64,000 nt of DNA from Flavobacteriales bacterium (GTDB taxonomy: Bacteria > Bacteroidota > Bacteroidia > Flavobacteriales_F > PHOS-HE28), in the NCBI GenBank assembly GCA_016703005.1, contig JADJCX010000033.1, positions 446,944 through 510,943 on the forward strand, read 5' to 3'. The translations under genes were made by a program, and so were the position numbers. Shown here in pieces: positions 18,459-26,475 of the stretch; the stretch's first letter is position 1; each line of letters begins with the position of its first letter. The notes under the pieces were generated by a model. The model was not told where the DNA came from and ran no database searches. It saw only the letters and a list, made by a program, of their open reading frames with translations.

Positions 18459-21400
18459 ATGCGCTCCCGCATTCATCGCTCCATTGTCTTGCTTCCAGCA
18501 ATGGTTGTCGCATTGTTGGCCAATGGTCAGTACTGGATGCGCGGCTGGGGAAGTCTCGCCGATGATCGGATCGAAGCCATGGAGCCGTTGTCGGGTGGCG
18601 ACGTGATCGCTGTGGGTTCATTCAGCGGTTTTTTCGATATGCAGGACACCATGATCATTACCCAAGGCGTAACGGATGGGTTTGTTGCGCGTGTGGATGG
18701 CAACGGCTCCGTTGTCTGGGTGCGAATTATCGGTGGCACCGGAGTGGACCGTGCATTGGATGTGGCAGTGGATGGAAATGGGAACGTGGCAGTTGTGGGC
18801 CAGTTCGCAGGCACCATGGTGGTGGGTGGCTCAACGCTCACTAGCAATTCTGGGTCGCTCGATGCGTTCGTGGTACTCTACAACGCCAACGGGACCGTGC
18901 AGTGGGCTGCGGCAATGGGCGGGCCGGGCAACGCGGATAGGGCAAGCGCCGTGGCCCTCGCACCGGATGGCAGTGTTCTCGTCGGAGGCGATTTCAGCCA
19001 CACCGCCCTCTTTGGCGGGAGCCCACTCACCAGCGCGTTCGACAATCTGCTCAATGCGCCGGGCATCGATGTGTTCCTTGCCAGGTTCAACAATGCAGGC
19101 GTCTTTCAGTGGGTTAGGCAAGGCAGTGCCACCTTGGAAGAGGAATGCATCAGCGTAGCAAGCGACAACGCCGGAGCTGCCTACTTCACAGGGCGCTTCA
19201 CGGATGATATCACCTTTCAGCAATTGCATGCGAACGCGCAGGATGATGCGATCTTCCTCGTGAAGTTCGATGCTGCAGGGAACGAGGTTTGGTTCCGACG
19301 GATCACCGGTGCGATCACCAACCAAGCCACCGACCTGGAGTGGGAAGCGAATTCACTTTACATGGCCGGCTATCAGAGCGGCAGCGCCATCGTGTTCGGC
19401 AATACGAACACGCCGATCGGAAGCAACTATCCGAACAGCGCATTCTTGTTGAAGGTGGATGCTGCAGGAGCCGTGCAGGATCAATGGACGTTCGGAAGCG
19501 AGAGCTTGATCGGGGCGGTTGATCTTTGCATCGGCGATACCGCCATCGCCATCGGTGGTTGGTTCGAGTGCACCCTTTCGCAAGGAGAGGATGAGCACGG
19601 CGCCGGTCTGTTCTTCAGTATCGGGCCGCGCAATGATTGGATAGCGGAGATCGGCTTAAGCAGTTTGCAGCATGGCTTTGTGCAACAGATCGGCCGGCAC
19701 TTCCCTGGAGGTTTGAATGCTGTTTCGCTCGGCGACGATGAAGCGATCGTCGCGGCCGGTGTGTACCGCAAGGAGTTGATCGTTGCCGGTATCGATAGCA
19801 TCATGGATCCCGTGCCGATGTTGCCGATGACCGGTATCAACGACGGCACCGAGATCTGCTCAGACCCGTTCTATGGTGACTTCTACTCACTGGACAGCAT
19901 AGGGCTCTTCGATGCCTTTATCGTGGAAGCGTTCCCGCGCAACCGCAGCATCTACGATGTCTTCCGTCGCGATCCCGGCCCGTGCAACTTGCAAACCTTG
20001 CCCTCGGGGACCGTTGGACCGCTGATCCCGCCGGATGTCATGGTCGGCGATACGGCGTTTGCTTGCGGAGGCGGGGTGTTCGCTGTCGGATTCCCGTTCC
20101 CCACGTTGACCGAACCGGCGTATGGGGCCAATGCCCCGTGGTCGCAGGTTGTTTGGAGTGATGGCAGCACGGGCCCCGGCAACTCGGTGGACACCTTGGA
20201 ACAACTCTGGGCAACGGGCAGCACGGTTGATGGGTGTTATGCGTTCAGCGATACGGTTTGGGGTGGCTATTGGCCCAACCCCGGTTCCATTACCCTCACG
20301 GACGACCAAGGCATCAATGTCGCCTGCACGGATTGTGAGGATATCGTGGTGTGTTTGCCCATAAATCCTGAACTCACGGTCGGGTTCCTCGATAGCAGTA
20401 TCGTCAATTTCGAGTGGGTGACCCCCGGTGGAGTGATACCGGGCGATACGACGATCACGGCGACCGTAACCGGGTTCTACTACGCATTCGGGTATAACGC
20501 CTTCAATTGTGCGAATGCGGTGCAGGTCGAAGTGATCCTTCAGCCTGTTAGCTCTCTCGATAACCTCACCGCGTTGCTCGAATTCGATTTCCCCGAGGAC
20601 ACCGACGGGAATGACACCATACGTATGTGCGGTAGTGGCACGGTGAACGGTACGGTGGATCACACCATTTTCGATAATGGGGTACAAGTCACGAGTGACC
20701 CGCCCGGTATAACGGCGCTTGATTCAGTCTTCAACGGTACCTATGTCTTCCAGACCACCAGTACGTTGCCCATTACGATCAATCCGGGGGTGGTGAGCGC
20801 CACAGTTACCGGCGAAGGTTGGTATGTGTGGGAGTACCACTACTACTTGAGCAATTTTCCGTGCGATAGCGATCTGTTCCTGTTCATTGCCCGCGATAGC
20901 ATCTACGTGGACACCATTCTTACCAATTACACCAATGTGTTCATCAGCGGCACCATACTCATGTGCGCCGGCGACACCATCGAGCTCGTTGCAGTGACCA
21001 CCGACCCTGGTGCTCTGGCGTGGACCGGTCCCGGTATTGTGGGCGACACTTCTGCGGCGATGGTGCAGATCACACAGCCTGGTTACTACGCCATTGAACT
21101 CACGCCGACCGACACTGGCGCATGTACGTATGGGTCGGCTGATACGCACCTGATCAATCTCGACCCGGCCCCGTTCATCACCATGCTTCCTGCGAACGGG
21201 TTGATCTGCCCGGGCGACTCCATTCAGGTCGTTGTTACCGGGGTGGGCGCATACCAGTGGTACGGCCCTACAGGTCCGATCGGCACCGGCACACCCGAGT
21301 TGTATGTGAGCGAGCCGGGCAGTTACTACGTGGTGATGGTGGGCCCTGCCGGATGCGGGCAGGCGAGCAATACGGTCGATGTGGTGAACTACAGCACGCC

Positions 21401-22805
21401 TTACATATCCGCGTATCCGCAACCGGTGTTGTGCAATGGTGGCTCGGTAACACTGAACGTGAATGCACCGGGCTCGCTCGCGGCAGTGCAATGGCTGGCA
21501 CCACTTTCCGGCAATGGTCTCACGCAAGTGGTTACCCAGCCGGGCATCTATCAATGCAGCATCACCTTGTGTGGTATCGTCACAACGGCATCCATCGAGG
21601 TGATCGCAAGCACGTTGAGCGTTGGCGTGGTTTCCATCGGACCGTTCGAGATCTGCAACGACAGTACAACGTTGTTGCAAGCAACTCCCGGCTTGGTAGC
21701 GTACTTATGGATCCCTTCACTTGCCACCGGCGAGAACGTGTTCGTCGGCCCCGGCCAGCATAGCGTTGTCGGTTTCGATCAGTATGGATGTGCTGATACA
21801 GCAGGTGTCGCTGTCGTGAATGCCATTGCTTTCACCGATAGTGTTCAAGGTTCGGCGACCACGGTTTGCGCAGGCGATACATCGCTGATCACCGCAACGG
21901 GTAGCGGTGTGTTGCTGTGGTACAGTGATGCGGGTGCTACCCAGCTTATCGGCTCCGGTAATGCCATAACGATCGGTCCAGTGTTCGGGAATACTGCTGT
22001 GTATGTGACCCAGACCGAAGGCGCTTGCACCAGCGATGCGGCATTGGTGCCGGTGCCAGTGGTGCCGTTGCCACCGGCGTTGCCGATACTAGGCGATACG
22101 TTGCTCTGCATCGGTGACACGCTCGACCTGTTCATTGACCTGAATAATTCCCCAGCCCAGGTATGGAGCACACCGAGCGGGCTGTTGATCAACGATCGCC
22201 CATACTCGCCCAGTTCAATTGCAGCGGACATGGGGTGGTACTCGGTCAGCTATACGATCGGAGGAAACGGTTGTTGGAGCCCCAGCGACAGTGTGTTCGT
22301 CACCGTGTTCCCGCTGCCCGATCCCGGACTTCCACCGAACGCACTGATCTGCGCGGGTGATCTGCTTAGCATCAACGCGACACCTGATCTTGCCAGCTAC
22401 CTCTGGAGCACCGGCGCTGAAACAATGTCCATCACTGTCACTGAACCTGGCACATACAGCGTGACAGTTGTCGGCACCGGCGGCTGCCAATCGACTGATA
22501 GCATGATGGTGGGCGAGGGGCCCTGCGACTTGGATGTTCCCAACGTGATCACACCGAACGGCGATGGGGCCAATGACGTCATCGATCTCGACTTGTCGGG
22601 GTTTGCAACGGCAACCTTCAAGATCTGGAACCGCTGGGGCCAGAAGCTGGATGAGATCACTGCACCGCGCATCATCTGGGATGGTCGCGATCGCCTCACC
22701 GGCGAACCCGTTCCCAGCGGCACCTACTTCTGGACGCTCAGCGCAACGCGCGCCACCGGGCTGGTGCAGGAGGCGAACGGTTACGTGATGGTGTTGTACG
22801 AGTAG
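18459..22805 (+). CDS. giant T9SS type B (gliding-motility-associated C-terminal) surface protein
   Basis: A 1448-residue secreted protein with signal peptide. Residues about 30-480 are repeating GD-, WxR- and VxGxF-rich units of the SBBP/beta-propeller kind (VAVDGNGNVAVVGQFAGT, VALAPDGSVLVGGDF). Residues about 530-1350 are serial Ig-like modules, each with a CAGDT/CPGDS motif near its start and an EPGxYxV motif near its end. The last about 90 residues (VPNVITPNGDGANDVI, FKIWNRWGQKL, IIWDGRD, PSGTYFWTL) are the CHU_C / type B sorting domain that directs export by T9SS. Function is probably adhesion or surface structure. It is upstream of, and separated by a small hairpin from, the sigma gene at 22864. 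Confidence 0.9.
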   Translation: MRSRIHRSIVLLPAMVVALLANGQYWMRGWGSLADDRIEAMEPLSGGDVIAVGSFSGFFDMQDTMIITQGVTDGFVARVDGNGSVVWVRIIGGTGVDRALDVAVDGNGNVAVVGQFAGTMVVGGSTLTSNSGSLDAFVVLYNANGTVQWAAAMGGPGNADRASAVALAPDGSVLVGGDFSHTALFGGSPLTSAFDNLLNAPGIDVFLARFNNAGVFQWVRQGSATLEEECISVASDNAGAAYFTGRFTDDITFQQLHANAQDDAIFLVKFDAAGNEVWFRRITGAITNQATDLEWEANSLYMAGYQSGSAIVFGNTNTPIGSNYPNSAFLLKVDAAGAVQDQWTFGSESLIGAVDLCIGDTAIAIGGWFECTLSQGEDEHGAGLFFSIGPRNDWIAEIGLSSLQHGFVQQIGRHFPGGLNAVSLGDDEAIVAAGVYRKELIVAGIDSIMDPVPMLPMTGINDGTEICSDPFYGDFYSLDSIGLFDAFIVEAFPRNRSIYDVFRRDPGPCNLQTLPSGTVGPLIPPDVMVGDTAFACGGGVFAVGFPFPTLTEPAYGANAPWSQVVWSDGSTGPGNSVDTLEQLWATGSTVDGCYAFSDTVWGGYWPNPGSITLTDDQGINVACTDCEDIVVCLPINPELTVGFLDSSIVNFEWVTPGGVIPGDTTITATVTGFYYAFGYNAFNCANAVQVEVILQPVSSLDNLTALLEFDFPEDTDGNDTIRMCGSGTVNGTVDHTIFDNGVQVTSDPPGITALDSVFNGTYVFQTTSTLPITINPGVVSATVTGEGWYVWEYHYYLSNFPCDSDLFLFIARDSIYVDTILTNYTNVFISGTILMCAGDTIELVAVTTDPGALAWTGPGIVGDTSAAMVQITQPGYYAIELTPTDTGACTYGSADTHLINLDPAPFITMLPANGLICPGDSIQVVVTGVGAYQWYGPTGPIGTGTPELYVSEPGSYYVVMVGPAGCGQASNTVDVVNYSTPYISAYPQPVLCNGGSVTLNVNAPGSLAAVQWLAPLSGNGLTQVVTQPGIYQCSITLCGIVTTASIEVIASTLSVGVVSIGPFEICNDSTTLLQATPGLVAYLWIPSLATGENVFVGPGQHSVVGFDQYGCADTAGVAVVNAIAFTDSVQGSATTVCAGDTSLITATGSGVLLWYSDAGATQLIGSGNAITIGPVFGNTAVYVTQTEGACTSDAALVPVPVVPLPPALPILGDTLLCIGDTLDLFIDLNNSPAQVWSTPSGLLINDRPYSPSSIAADMGWYSVSYTIGGNGCWSPSDSVFVTVFPLPDPGLPPNALICAGDLLSINATPDLASYLWSTGAETMSITVTEPGTYSVTVVGTGGCQSTDSMMVGEGPCDLDVPNVITPNGDGANDVIDLDLSGFATATFKIWNRWGQKLDEITAPRIIWDGRDRLTGEPVPSGTYFWTLSATRATGLVQEANGYVMVLYE

Positions 22806-22828
22806 GCATGTGCATTCAATCCGTTAAC

Positions 22829-22847
22829 GTAGGTGCTCCTACTTTTC
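22829..22847 (+). terminator. weak hairpin with T-run
   Basis: GTAGG (22829-22833), loop TGCT and CCTAC (22838-22842), followed by TTTT. The stem is short (5 bp), so it may only attenuate read-through from the large T9SS gene into the sigma gene. The same bases include TACTTTTC, one mismatch from the Bacteroidota -7 box. Confidence 0.4.
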
Positions 22848-22863
22848 GCTCCCAACTTCCGCC

Positions 22864-23514
22864 GTGGACTTCCAACGCATCGCATCCGGTGATCGCAGCG
22901 CCTACGAGGAGGTGTTCCGTGCGCTTTACCGGCCGTTATGCGCTTTTGCGAACACCTATCTGAAGGACCGCGACACGTCCGAAGACCTGGTGCAGGAACT
23001 TTTCGTGAAGCTCTGGAACGAACGGCAGCGGTTGGCCGTGAGCACGAGCCTGAAATCGTACCTGTTCGCGGCTGTGCGCAACCGTTGCTTGAACGAGCAG
23101 GTGAAAGTGGTGCGCATGCGCCCGCTGAATGAGGACATGCATGACGCCCCTGATGAGACAGGCCGCGATGAAGATGAACACACATGGCGCTCGGCACGTG
23201 TGCAGGCCGCTATTGAAGCCTTGCCCGAGGAGCGACGGAAAGTGTTCAAGCTGAGCCGCAACGAAGCACTGAAGTACCACGAGATCGCTGACCGCTTGGG
23301 CATCTCGGTAAAGACCGTGGAGAACCAGATGGGCAAGGCCTTGAAGACCCTGCGCGAGGAGCTGGCCGACCTTATGCCGGTGTTCGTGGTGCTGTTCTCG
23401 ACTGCGCTGGAACTGACATTCATCCTCATATCAGCGGCCTCCTTTGTTCTATCCGTCGCATCTCATTTCCACATTTCACACCTCTCCACATTTCTACCCG
23501 GTGGGGGTATTTGA
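22864..23514 (+). CDS. ECF RNA polymerase sigma factor, FecI-like, with hydrophobic C-tail
   Basis: A 216-residue sigma-70 family protein starting at GTG 22864. Region 2 is AFANTYLKDRDTSEDLVQELFVKLWNER and region 4 is IEALPEERRKVFKLSRNEALKYHEIADRLGISVKTVENQMGKALKTLR. Such factors in Bacteroidota are held by a FecR anti-sigma and released when an outer-membrane receptor binds its ligand. After region 4 there is an extra tail of about 45 mostly hydrophobic residues (VFVVLFSTALELTFILISAASFVL) that could sit in the membrane. The fecR gene follows after 29 bases, preceded by a candidate ECF promoter located at the very end of this gene. Confidence 0.92.
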   Translation: MDFQRIASGDRSAYEEVFRALYRPLCAFANTYLKDRDTSEDLVQELFVKLWNERQRLAVSTSLKSYLFAAVRNRCLNEQVKVVRMRPLNEDMHDAPDETGRDEDEHTWRSARVQAAIEALPEERRKVFKLSRNEALKYHEIADRLGISVKTVENQMGKALKTLREELADLMPVFVVLFSTALELTFILISAASFVLSVASHFHISHLSTFLPGGGI

Positions 23515-23531
23515 ACCCTGACCTGTCATAG
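23504..23531 (+). promoter_or_regulatory. candidate ECF-sigma promoter before fecR
   Basis: GGGGT at 23504-23508, 15 nt, then TGTCATAG at 23524-23531. The same two blocks with the same 15-nt spacing recur before the TonB receptor gene (26429-26456). The geometry suits -35/-10 elements of an ECF sigma. The fecR GTG begins 12 bases later, so the leader would be very short. Confidence 0.5.
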
Positions 23532-23543
23532 ACCCGGAACAAC

Positions 23544-24530
23544 GTGAACCCTTCACCCGATATCGACAGCGATCTGCTGGCCAGCTACGTGGCCGGAGAG
23601 GCTGATGCTGCGCAACAGGCGGTTGTGGAGCAGTGGGCTGCCAGTGCGCCTGAGCACGCTCGCGAACTGGAGCGCCTGCGCTCGGTTTGGTCATGGAGCG
23701 AGGGCCCTTCCCAAGTGGCCGATGTGGATGTGGATAGCGCATGGAAGAAGGTGAGCACGCAGATGGACGAAGCACGCGTCATCCCATTGGGTCGGCCGAA
23801 GCGTTCCACTTGGGCATGGGTCGCTGCTGCGGCAGCTGTTGTTGGTGTGCTTCTCGTTGGGCGCGTGCTATTGTCGCCAACACAGCAGGAATTGGTGGCG
23901 ACCACTGTTCACAACAATGCGCTTCTTGAGGACAGTTCTCAAGTGGTGCTGTCGCCCGCCTCACGTTTGGTGGCTGTAATGGGAGAGGAGCGATCCGTTG
24001 AACTGGACGGGCAGGCCTATTTTGAAGTGAAGCGCGACGAGCAACGGCCCTTCGTCGTTCACACCACCCATGTTGATGTCACTGTTCTCGGAACGGCCTT
24101 CGAGGTGACCGCTTTCGATGGCAACGACACGGTGACGGTGCGCGTGCGGCATGGGAAAGTGAGGGTCGCCATCCGGCAGGCTCAGGGTGACAGCGCTGGC
24201 GATACACTGGTTCTCACCGCCGGAGAACAGACTACTTGGGTGCGCGGCGATCGTTTGTTGGAACGGGAGGTCATTGGCCCGGTGGAACGATGGGCTGGGC
24301 GCATCATTCAGTTCAACAATGCTCCGCTCCAGCAGGTCGTCGATGAGCTGAATTCCGTGTACGATTCCAGGATCGTCCTTGGCACGGCGGCTATTTCAGG
24401 TTGTCCGCTCACGGCATCGTTCGGGGATGAGCCGATCGACGAGATCGTGCGCGTGATCGCGAACACCTTCGGTTTTGAGATCATTCGGAATGCCGACGGC
24501 AGCTTCACCCTTACCGGCGATGGCTGCTGA
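23544..24530 (+). CDS. FecR-type anti-sigma regulator
   Basis: A 328-residue single-pass inner-membrane protein. The N-terminal about 85 residues are cytoplasmic (DLLASYVAGEADAAQQAVVEQW, the sigma-binding anti-sigma part). A hydrophobic segment (WAWVAAAAAVVGVLLVGRVLL) follows. The periplasmic FecR core includes SRLVAVMGEERSVELDGQAYFEVKRD and HVDVTVLGTAFEVTAF. The C-terminal DUF4974/STN-like domain (IIQFNNAPLQQVVDELNSVY) normally receives the signal from the receptor's STN domain. Start is GTG 23544. The last 11 bases overlap the start of the STN/repeat gene, so the two products are likely made together. Confidence 0.92.
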   Translation: MNPSPDIDSDLLASYVAGEADAAQQAVVEQWAASAPEHARELERLRSVWSWSEGPSQVADVDVDSAWKKVSTQMDEARVIPLGRPKRSTWAWVAAAAAVVGVLLVGRVLLSPTQQELVATTVHNNALLEDSSQVVLSPASRLVAVMGEERSVELDGQAYFEVKRDEQRPFVVHTTHVDVTVLGTAFEVTAFDGNDTVTVRVRHGKVRVAIRQAQGDSAGDTLVLTAGEQTTWVRGDRLLEREVIGPVERWAGRIIQFNNAPLQQVVDELNSVYDSRIVLGTAAISGCPLTASFGDEPIDEIVRVIANTFGFEIIRNADGSFTLTGDGC

Positions 24531-26409
24531 TCTCCGTTGGAAGTTGTTGATCGTGGCGGTATTCGCTGCCAGCGGACTTCGGGCCCAATCCATACTGCAG
24601 CGCAACGTGGATGTACGTGCCAGCAACGTGCGGTTGGCCGATGCGCTGCACTTGATCGCGCAGGACGGTCGCTTCAAGTTGAGCTACAATGCCGCGCTCA
24701 TCAATGCCGATAGCATCGTGGATGTGGCCACCGGCACTACCACCGTGGAACTGGCCATGGTGCAGTTGCTTGGCAAGGGACGCAAACTCAAGGAAAGTGG
24801 CGAGCACTTGATCATCCTGGGTCCGGCCCAGCCAAAACGGAAGTTCGTAGTGACAGGAAGTGTGGTGGATGCGACAACCGGGCACGCTATCGCGCGCGCC
24901 TCGGTGTACGAGATCGATGAGCACGCCTCCGCGCTTACCGATGCCCACGGATCATTCAGCTTGGAGGTCACCGGCAGACAGGAACGCACGGCGCTGCGGA
25001 TCTCCAAGGTCGCTTTTCGTGACACCGTTGTTTTCGTTGTTCGTAGCGGTAGGCTCGACAGGATCCGGCTGAAGGCGTTGGATGAACTACCCAAACTCAA
25101 CACGCGGATGCCCGATGTGGAGGAACTCGACTTGTCGCGCGTGCTGGTGCGCAGTTCACTCAGCGAGCAAGCCGCCAACTTGGGTTATGCCGAGGAGCGT
25201 GCATGGCAGGTCTCGCTCGTTCCGAACATCGGGACCAACGGGAAAGTGAGCGGTGCTATGGTGAACCGTGCTTCGTTCAACGTGATCGGCGGCTACGCGC
25301 GTGGGCTCAATGGCTTCGAACTGGCCGGTGCGTTCAACGTGGAGCGGCGCGATGTGAAAGGCGTGCAGATCGCCGGGCTTACCAATCTGGTCGGCGGCAG
25401 TACGAACGGCGTGCAGATCGCGGGGGCCGCCAATCACACGATGCGCTCCTTCAGCGGAGTGCAAGTGGCCGGTTTGGCGAATGTGGTGTGGGATACGCTC
25501 ACCGGCGTTCAGGTGGCCGGCGCGGTCAACATGGTGAAGGGGGGGATGTTGGGCACACAGGTGGCCGGGTTGATGAACGTGACCACGCAGAACTGCGAAG
25601 GAGCCCAGATCAGCGGTGGGTTGAATGTGACACTGGGTGATGTGCATCGCTGGCAGGCCACAGGATTGCTCAACTATGGTCGAAGCGTGAGCGGAGCACA
25701 GGTTGCGGGCGCGGTCAATGTTTCGCTTGACAGCGTTGGTGGAGGTCAGGTCGCCGGCTTGCTGAACTACACCACGGATGTTAGCGGCGGACAGGTCGCT
25801 GGGTTGCTCAACGTGGCGCTCCGATCGGTGCGCGGTGGCCAAGTCGGGTTCGTGAACGTGGCCCGCAAATGCGAAGGTGGTCAGTTGGGTTTCCTGAACG
25901 TAAGCGACACGATCACCGGTGCGAGTATCGGCTTCCTCAGTTTCGCGTGGCACGGATATCACCGTCTGGATGTCACCTACGATGAGGTCTTCCCGATCAC
26001 GGCGACGCTGCGCACAGGCACGCACCGGTTCTATAATTCCTTCAGTTATTCACCTGAGATAAACGGGCGCTGGGGTTTCGGCTATGGCGCGGGCACCGAG
26101 ATCGGTTGGCCGGGCAGGCATGTGCTCAACGTCGAACTCCATGCAGAGCACATCAACGAAGGACCGATATGGCTGGAAGCGGTGAACATTCTCGGGAGTT
26201 TTCATCTCACATACGGACTCACGATCGCCGAACGGCTCGTGCTTTCGGCAGGGCCGAGCGTCAATGTGCTCGTGAGCGACTGGCGCGACGAAGAGACCTA
26301 TGCTTTCCTCTCCGAAGCTGCTCCACGCGTGCAATGGGAGCAGGTGGACGAAGACGTCCGGAGCCAAGGCTGGCTGGGGTTCCGTGCAGGCGTTGGACTG
26401 CGTTTCTGA
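24520..26409 (+). CDS. STN plus carboxypeptidase-regulatory domain outer-membrane protein with about 14 GVQVAGLxN repeats
   Basis: A 629-residue protein; the ATG at 24520 overlaps the fecR end and gives a clean signal peptide (LLIVAVFAASGLRAQ). Residues about 22-85 form an STN (secretin/TonB N-terminal) domain, with NVDVRASNVRLADALHLIAQ and TTTVELAMVQLLGKGR. About 95-190 is a carboxypeptidase-regulatory-like beta-sandwich (VVDATTGHAIARASVYE). From 25312 to about 25947 there are roughly 14 repeats of 14-16 residues with consensus GxQVAG(L/A)xNxxxxxxx, alternating AGL and AGA, similar to the LA_2272 surface repeat. The C-terminus is amphipathic and ends in an aromatic residue (GVGLRF), as in outer-membrane barrels. 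By context it passes a surface signal to FecR. The ligand is unknown. Confidence 0.8.
   Translation: MAADLRWKLLIVAVFAASGLRAQSILQRNVDVRASNVRLADALHLIAQDGRFKLSYNAALINADSIVDVATGTTTVELAMVQLLGKGRKLKESGEHLIILGPAQPKRKFVVTGSVVDATTGHAIARASVYEIDEHASALTDAHGSFSLEVTGRQERTALRISKVAFRDTVVFVVRSGRLDRIRLKALDELPKLNTRMPDVEELDLSRVLVRSSLSEQAANLGYAEERAWQVSLVPNIGTNGKVSGAMVNRASFNVIGGYARGLNGFELAGAFNVERRDVKGVQIAGLTNLVGGSTNGVQIAGAANHTMRSFSGVQVAGLANVVWDTLTGVQVAGAVNMVKGGMLGTQVAGLMNVTTQNCEGAQISGGLNVTLGDVHRWQATGLLNYGRSVSGAQVAGAVNVSLDSVGGGQVAGLLNYTTDVSGGQVAGLLNVALRSVRGGQVGFVNVARKCEGGQLGFLNVSDTITGASIGFLSFAWHGYHRLDVTYDEVFPITATLRTGTHRFYNSFSYSPEINGRWGFGYGAGTEIGWPGRHVLNVELHAEHINEGPIWLEAVNILGSFHLTYGLTIAERLVLSAGPSVNVLVSDWRDEETYAFLSEAAPRVQWEQVDEDVRSQGWLGFRAGVGLRF
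25312..25947 (+). repeat. tandem protein repeat, about 14 x 16 codons
   Basis: Tandem units of about 48 bases encoding GVQIAGLTNLVGGSTN-like segments; units alternate between AGL and AGA at positions 5-7. DNA identity between units is low while the protein pattern is strict, so the repeat is old and under selection rather than a recent expansion. Confidence 0.8.
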
Positions 26410-26428
26410 AATTTTCAATGGTCGGGTA

Positions 26429-26456
26429 GGGGTTTCGCTGGTGCGTGCTGTCATAG
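26429..26456 (+). promoter_or_regulatory. candidate ECF-sigma promoter before the TonB receptor
   Basis: GGGGT at 26429-26433, 15 nt, then TGTCATAG at 26449-26456; identical blocks and spacing to those before fecR (23504-23531). The receptor ATG is 19 bases further on. No third copy upstream of other genes was seen by eye. Confidence 0.5.
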
Positions 26457-26475
26457 GCACAACAAGTAACCCACT

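Noticed and set aside
19887..21680. Two minus-strand open frames (266 and 318 codons) opposite the giant T9SS gene
   Set aside because: Arg/His-rich shadows of a plus-strand gene with clear domains.
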